From: Flavobacterium laiguense
GTDB lineage: Bacteria > Bacteroidota > Bacteroidia > Flavobacteriales > Flavobacteriaceae
Length of the DNA stretch: 64,000 bases
Direction: 5' to 3'
Assembly (NCBI RefSeq): GCF_003097655.1
Contig: NZ_QCZH01000002.1
Location: 62,001 to 126,000, forward strand
The position numbers and the translations under genes were made by a program. The notes under the pieces are model-generated. The model had not been told where the DNA came from. It saw only the letters and a program-made list of their open reading frames with translations, and did not search any database. Positions 60,506 to 64,000 of the stretch are shown here, in pieces. Positions within the stretch are counted from its first letter, which is position 1, and each line of letters opens with the position of its first letter.

Positions 60506-60919
60506 ATGTTAAAAATTACCACCACAATCGCATTTTTTATTTGTAGTCTAATGTCTGCTCAAAACGTCAATCTTACTGTTTCTGTTTCGGGTTTAAAAAA
60601 CAATACAGGAGTTCTTAAAGTAGGTTTGTACAATTCGGATGGAACGTTTCTAAAATCAACTTACAAAAGCATTACTTCTGAAATTAAAGGAAATAGTGCT
60701 ACAGTTACTTTTGTCGGCATTCCGAAAGGCGAATACGGAGTTTCTGTTTATCAAGATGAAAACAGCAACGGAAAATTGGATAAAAATATAATGGGAATCC
60801 CATCCGAAGGTGTGGCTTGTTCGAACAATGCTAAAGGATTTATGGGACCTCCAAAATATGAAGATGCTAAATTCAATATCAATAAAGATTTAAAAATAGA
60901 CGTAAAATTTAATAACTAA
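60506..60919 (+). CDS. DUF2141 secreted protein
   Basis: 137 residues with a signal peptide (about 1-18, ending MSAQ) and one DUF2141 domain: VSVSGLKNNTGVLKVGLYN, GIPKGEYGVSVYQDENSNGKLDKN (parts: GIPKGEYGVSVY, DENSNGKLDKN) and GFMGPPKYEDAKF. The DENSNGKLD loop looks like a calcium-binding turn. Function is unknown. It is first of a tight run of genes on the plus strand after the TonB receptor, 18 bases before the next gene. Confidence 0.85.
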   Translation: MLKITTTIAFFICSLMSAQNVNLTVSVSGLKNNTGVLKVGLYNSDGTFLKSTYKSITSEIKGNSATVTFVGIPKGEYGVSVYQDENSNGKLDKNIMGIPSEGVACSNNAKGFMGPPKYEDAKFNINKDLKIDVKFNN

Positions 60920-60937
60920 TAATTAACATTAATCAAA

Positions 60938-61558
60938 ATGAAAAAGATTATCACCACTATCGCATTATTAGTCGCTGTAATAAGTTCAGCTCAAGGACAG
61001 TTTGAACAAGGAATGGGAAAAGCATTCCAGTTATGGAAAGAAGGAAAAAATACCGAAGCTTCGGCGATGTTCGAAAGAATTGCATCTGCAGACAAAACAA
61101 GTTGGTTGCCTAATTATTATGTGGCTTTGGTCAATACAACCAGTTCTTTTGCCATTCAGGATAAAACCCAAGTAAATGCGTTGCTTACCAAAGCTCAGGA
61201 TGCTTTGGATGTAGAAATGATAAAAGACCAAGACAACGCTGAACTGTATGTGATGCAAGCCATGATTTACACCGCCTGGATTGTTATGGATCCGATGACA
61301 AACGGGATGAAATATTCTGGTAAAACGATGGAAATGTATGCGAAAGCAGAAGCATTGGCGCCAGAAAATCCTAGAGCAGTTTTCGGAAAAGCCGATTTTC
61401 AAATGCAAGGAGCAAAATGGACCGGAATTGATACCAAACCTTTATGCAAAGAAGTTGACAAATCTATTGGACTTTTTGCTACTTTTAAACCGGAAACGCC
61501 TTTCTCACCAAAATGGGGATTGGATAGAGCGCAAGCTGCATTGAAAAATTGTAAATAA
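60938..61558 (+). CDS. Secreted TPR-like protein of unknown function
   Basis: 206 residues with a signal peptide (about 1-20). The mature protein is all-helical with a paired-helix pattern: GKAFQLWKEGKNTEASAMFERIA (parts: AFQLWKEGK, ASAMFERIA), LLTKAQDALD, ELYVMQAMIYTAW, MYAKAEALAPENPRAVFGKA, which fits two or three TPR units. It is co-transcribed with the DUF2141 gene and the following kinase (24-base gap). It could be a periplasmic scaffold. No catalytic residues are seen. Confidence 0.7.
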   Translation: MKKIITTIALLVAVISSAQGQFEQGMGKAFQLWKEGKNTEASAMFERIASADKTSWLPNYYVALVNTTSSFAIQDKTQVNALLTKAQDALDVEMIKDQDNAELYVMQAMIYTAWIVMDPMTNGMKYSGKTMEMYAKAEALAPENPRAVFGKADFQMQGAKWTGIDTKPLCKEVDKSIGLFATFKPETPFSPKWGLDRAQAALKNCK

Positions 61559-61582
61559 ATATAAGCTTCTAATCAATAAAAT

Positions 61583-62935
61583 ATGGACAAATTAACAAAA
61601 GAAATTCCAAAAGCACTAACAATTAGTTTTCTTATCTTTTTAGTGTTGCTTTTTATTGAATTTTTGTATGGTAGAATAAAATTTGAAAATTCTTCGCAAA
61701 TTGGATATGATTTAGGGATTAGACTTTTTTATTGTATGGTTTACAGCCTATCTCTTTATTTTGTTAATGCAACGATTTATATTAAATTAGACGCTGTTTT
61801 TATTAATAACAGATACAGCCCAAAACGATTGATAATTGGTTTTGTTCTTTCTTTTGTTACTACACTATTCTGTATTTTTTTATTGCGAATTTTTGAAGAT
61901 GTAATAATTGAGAAAAACACTTTAGAAGCATTTTTACGCGACGAGAAAGCTTCAAACTATGTAGTCTCCTCCGTTATTGCAATAATTGTTTTGCTGGGAA
62001 TTCACGCTTTTCATTTTTATAAAGTTTTACAAGAAAGGAAAGTAACTGAACAAAAAATCATTGCAGGAACAGCCAACGCAAAGTTTGAAACCTTAAAAAA
62101 CCAAATCGATCCGCATTTTCTTTTTAATAGCCTGAATGTGTTGAGTTCGTTGATTGAAGAGAATCCGGAGAACGCACAACGATTTACGACTTCATTGTCT
62201 AAAATTTACCGCTATGTGTTGGAACAAAAAGACAAAGAACTGGTTTCGGTTGCCGAAGAGTTGTCTTTTGCCAAAACGTATATGAATTTGTTGAAAATGC
62301 GTTTCGAGAACAGTTTGTTTTATGAATTGCCAGAAACAGCTATAAATCCAGAGGCCAAAGTGGTGCCGCTTTCGTTGCAGCTGTTATTAGAAAATACAGT
62401 AAAGCACAATGTGGTAAGCGAACAAAAACCGTTGCACATTCGGATATTCATTGAAGGAGAATATTTGGCGGTTCAAAATGATTATCAAAAGAAAGAAGTG
62501 TTGCAAAGTCGTCAAGGCGTAGGCTTGCAAAATATTGTCGATCGCTACGGAATTATTACCAACCGAAAGGTATTGATAGAGCAAAATGAACAAACGTTTA
62601 CGGTTAAGATACCTATTTTAACCAAACAAATTAGTGTTATGGAAACAACTGCAAATTACAGCGAAAATAATGCGTATTACAGAGCAAAAAAGAGAGTAGA
62701 ACAACTCAAAGGATTTTACGGGAACTTAATTTCCTATTGCTGTGTAATTCCGATTTTAATTTTTATCAATCTAACCTACATGCCAAAATTTCATTGGTTT
62801 TGGTTCTCCGCAGCGGGTTGGGGATTTGGGTTAACGATGCATGCTTTCCAGGTATTTGGGTACGGAGCCAATTGGGAAGAAAGAAAAATAAAAGAAATAT
62901 TGGATAAAGAAGACAACAAGCAAACTTGGAAATAA
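61583..62935 (+). CDS. LytS-type histidine kinase fused to a 2TM domain
   Basis: 450 residues. Four hydrophobic segments lie in the first 150 residues. The His_kinase domain has His178 in DPHFLFNSLN, a helical LLKMRFEN motif and the ATPase part with LLLENTVKHN and GVGLQNIVDRY. At Met353 a complete 98-residue 2TM domain begins (YYRAKKRVEQLKGFYGNL, two membrane segments, WEERKIKEIL, ending QTWK). The same domain is encoded as separate proteins in the next three genes. Kinases of this type normally end near residue 350, so this is a gene fusion or a stop-codon loss. It would signal to a LytTR-type regulator, not seen before the window ends. Confidence 0.85.
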   Translation: MDKLTKEIPKALTISFLIFLVLLFIEFLYGRIKFENSSQIGYDLGIRLFYCMVYSLSLYFVNATIYIKLDAVFINNRYSPKRLIIGFVLSFVTTLFCIFLLRIFEDVIIEKNTLEAFLRDEKASNYVVSSVIAIIVLLGIHAFHFYKVLQERKVTEQKIIAGTANAKFETLKNQIDPHFLFNSLNVLSSLIEENPENAQRFTTSLSKIYRYVLEQKDKELVSVAEELSFAKTYMNLLKMRFENSLFYELPETAINPEAKVVPLSLQLLLENTVKHNVVSEQKPLHIRIFIEGEYLAVQNDYQKKEVLQSRQGVGLQNIVDRYGIITNRKVLIEQNEQTFTVKIPILTKQISVMETTANYSENNAYYRAKKRVEQLKGFYGNLISYCCVIPILIFINLTYMPKFHWFWFSAAGWGFGLTMHAFQVFGYGANWEERKIKEILDKEDNKQTWK

Positions 62936-62937
62936 TC

Positions 62938-63264
62938 ATGGAAATACATAGAAACGAATATCAAGAAAAAGAACTTGTTGAAATAGCAAGAAGGAAAGTA
63001 AAGAAGTTAAAAGGATTTTATATCCATGCTTTTATTTACTTAATTGGAGTACTAGTTTTTATTTTAAAAGAGTATTTTGGAGTACCATTTAATTTTTTTC
63101 CTCTAAAGCATATTAACTTTTTTGCGCTGGCAATTTGGTCGAGTATTTTTTTTATATCGGCAATTGACATGTTGATTACTTATCACTTTTTTGGAGAAAA
63201 TTGGGAAGAGCGTAAAATAAAAAGGATAATGGAAAAGGAATCTAAAAAACAAAATTGGAAATAA
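62938..63264 (+). CDS. 2TM-domain membrane protein, copy 1
   Basis: 108 residues from the ATG at 62938, two bases after the kinase stop. An in-frame TTG at 62926 is possible but overlaps the kinase and is unneeded. RRKVKKLKGFYIHAFIYLIG opens the 2TM domain (short part: KKLKGFYIHAF), two membrane segments follow, then HFFGENWEERKIKRIMEKE and the ending KKQNWK. The family has no known enzymatic activity; it occurs beside or fused to LytS/LytTR systems in Bacteroidota and may tether or tune them. Confidence 0.85.
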   Translation: MEIHRNEYQEKELVEIARRKVKKLKGFYIHAFIYLIGVLVFILKEYFGVPFNFFPLKHINFFALAIWSSIFFISAIDMLITYHFFGENWEERKIKRIMEKESKKQNWK

Positions 63265-63266
63265 TC

Positions 63267-63572
63267 ATGGAAAATCAATATACAGAAGAAGATCGCTACT
63301 ATAAAGCGAGAAAAAGAGTTGAGGAAATAAAAGGTTTTTATGGGAACCTGATTTCGTATATCGTGGTAAACTGTTTTTTATTAATATTGAATTTAGTAAC
63401 ATCACCACAGTATTTATGGTTCTTTTGGCCCTTATTGGGATGGGGAATCGGAGTGCTTTTTCACGGATTGAAAGTTTTTAATTATTCACCGTTTTTTAAT
63501 AAAGAATGGGAAGAACGAAAAATTAAAGAATTTATGGAAAAAGAAGAACAGTCAAAAAATACTTGGAAATAA
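63267..63572 (+). CDS. 2TM-domain membrane protein, copy 2
   Basis: 101 residues, ATG two bases after the previous stop. The junction sequence TTGGAAATAATCATGGAAA is the same as at the previous boundary, showing tandem duplication. It has YYKARKRVEEIKGFYGNL, two membrane segments, KEWEERKIKEFMEKEE and the ending KNTWK. It is closer to the domain fused to the kinase (GFYGNLISY) than to copy 1. Confidence 0.85.
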   Translation: MENQYTEEDRYYKARKRVEEIKGFYGNLISYIVVNCFLLILNLVTSPQYLWFFWPLLGWGIGVLFHGLKVFNYSPFFNKEWEERKIKEFMEKEEQSKNTWK

Positions 63573-63575
63573 TAA

Positions 63576-63702
63576 TTTAGAGTTGCTAAGGAGCTAAATT
63601 CTTAAGATTCTAAGTTTAAAAAAAAAATATTTTATTCTCGATTTCGAGAAGTATTTTATCGTTTAAATCTTAGCAACTTAGTGCCTTAGTCACTTAGAGT
63701 CT
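63576..63702. repeat. CTTAG/CTAAG-type imperfect inverted repeat
   Basis: Left arm 63576-63615 (AGTTGCTAAGGAGCTAAATTC-like) and right arm 63664-63702 (TCTTAGCAACTTAGTGCCTTAG-like) are imperfect complements of the same family as 60224-60355. It separates the second and third free 2TM genes. Confidence 0.6.
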
Positions 63703-63720
63703 AATAATAAATAAAACACA

Positions 63721-64000
63721 ATGGGAAGATATAGAAAACAGTTGTTTGAAAACGTACAAGACGAAAATTTTAATCCAGACACAAGATACGAGTTGGCTTA
63801 TAAACGGGTGAAAAGAATCAAAGGGTTTTATGTACACGCTTTGGTTTATGTACTTGTAAATGGATATTCGATTATTTCGAGATTTGATTATACAGAGCAT
63901 TCTGATAACGATTTTTTTAGTTGGGAAACTTTTACGGTCGCCATCTTCTGGGGAATAGGATTGCTGGCACATGGTTTATCCGTTTTTGGCAGAAATCTAT
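63721..64000 (+). CDS. 2TM-domain protein, copy 3, cut by window edge
   Basis: The ATG at 63721 opens a frame that runs to the window end (93 residues visible). It has RYELAYKRVKRIKGFYVHALVYV, the 2TM start (short part: KRVKRIKGFYVHA), a first membrane segment, an acidic loop (EHSDNDFFSW) and a second segment with WGIGLLAHGLSVFG. It has a longer N-terminal extension than the other copies (about 22 residues) and follows a repeat, so it may be a separate transcript. A LytTR regulator or another kinase may follow. Confidence 0.8.
   Translation, partial: MGRYRKQLFENVQDENFNPDTRYELAYKRVKRIKGFYVHALVYVLVNGYSIISRFDYTEHSDNDFFSWETFTVAIFWGIGLLAHGLSVFGRNL

Noticed and set aside
63694..63972. A 92-codon minus-strand frame at the right edge
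   Set aside because: The plus strand of the same stretch encodes a clear 2TM domain, so the minus-strand frame is a shadow.

Overview
The window looks like a chromosomal segment of a Flavobacterium-type bacterium (phylum Bacteroidota). The DNA is AT-rich. Many genes are preceded by the Bacteroidota promoter -7 element TAnnTTTG rather than a sigma-70 box, and Shine-Dalgarno sequences are mostly absent. Type IX secretion substrates with gliding-motility C-terminal domains, TonB-dependent receptors with carboxypeptidase-regulatory-like N-termini and 2TM-domain proteins all fit this group. I can name families from sequence motifs but not the species.

Layout. 1-4.8 kb: a two-component pair (regulator cut by the window edge), a DUF1573 protein and a large hybrid histidine kinase. 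4.9-31.4 kb: a dense catabolic locus. It has a leftward operon (CoA-acylating semialdehyde dehydrogenase mmsA, small GNAT, class III aminotransferase) and a long rightward run (NhaC-type transporter, two paralogous GNATs, GabT-like aminotransferase, amidohydrolase, Lrp/AsnC regulator, second GabT-like aminotransferase, two aldehyde dehydrogenases, third GNAT, two outer-membrane barrels). A second leftward operon follows (CehA/McbA-type metallohydrolase, AguB-type nitrilase, lipoprotein amidohydrolase), then a divergent TonB-dependent receptor. 31.7-39.9 kb: an unknown protein, an orphan DegT/PglE-like aminotransferase, a lipoprotein muramoyl-amidase, rimO, a FadL/OmpP1-like barrel and a Gly/Tyr-rich lipoprotein. 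40-46.6 kb: housekeeping genes proS, four tRNA-Glu, rpsT and typA, plus a second two-component pair. 46.6-53.4 kb: a structured intergenic element, two large T9SS substrates and an ABC exporter. 53.6-57.8 kb: small conserved genes including a YejK-type nucleoid protein. 58-64 kb: a TonB receptor, DUF2141 protein, TPR-like protein, a LytS-type kinase fused to a 2TM domain and three further 2TM proteins, the last cut by the window edge.

How the genes may work together. The 4.9-31.4 kb locus has everything needed to take an amine or diamine to central metabolism: outer-membrane uptake, periplasmic or surface amidohydrolases, N-acyltransferases, two GabT-like transaminases, two aldehyde dehydrogenases, a nitrilase-family amidase of the N-carbamoylputrescine type, and an aminotransferase/MmsA pair suited to beta-alanine and malonate semialdehyde. 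My reading (inference) is a polyamine or acyl-diamine degradation locus in which N-acylation replaces the gamma-glutamylation of the E. coli Puu pathway. It would have a C4 branch to GABA and succinate and a C3 branch to beta-alanine and acetyl-CoA. Nearly every intergenic gap in the rightward run carries a palindromic repeat, one of which supplies the stop codon of one gene and abuts the start codon of the next. No complete insertion sequence, CRISPR array, rRNA or prophage is visible.
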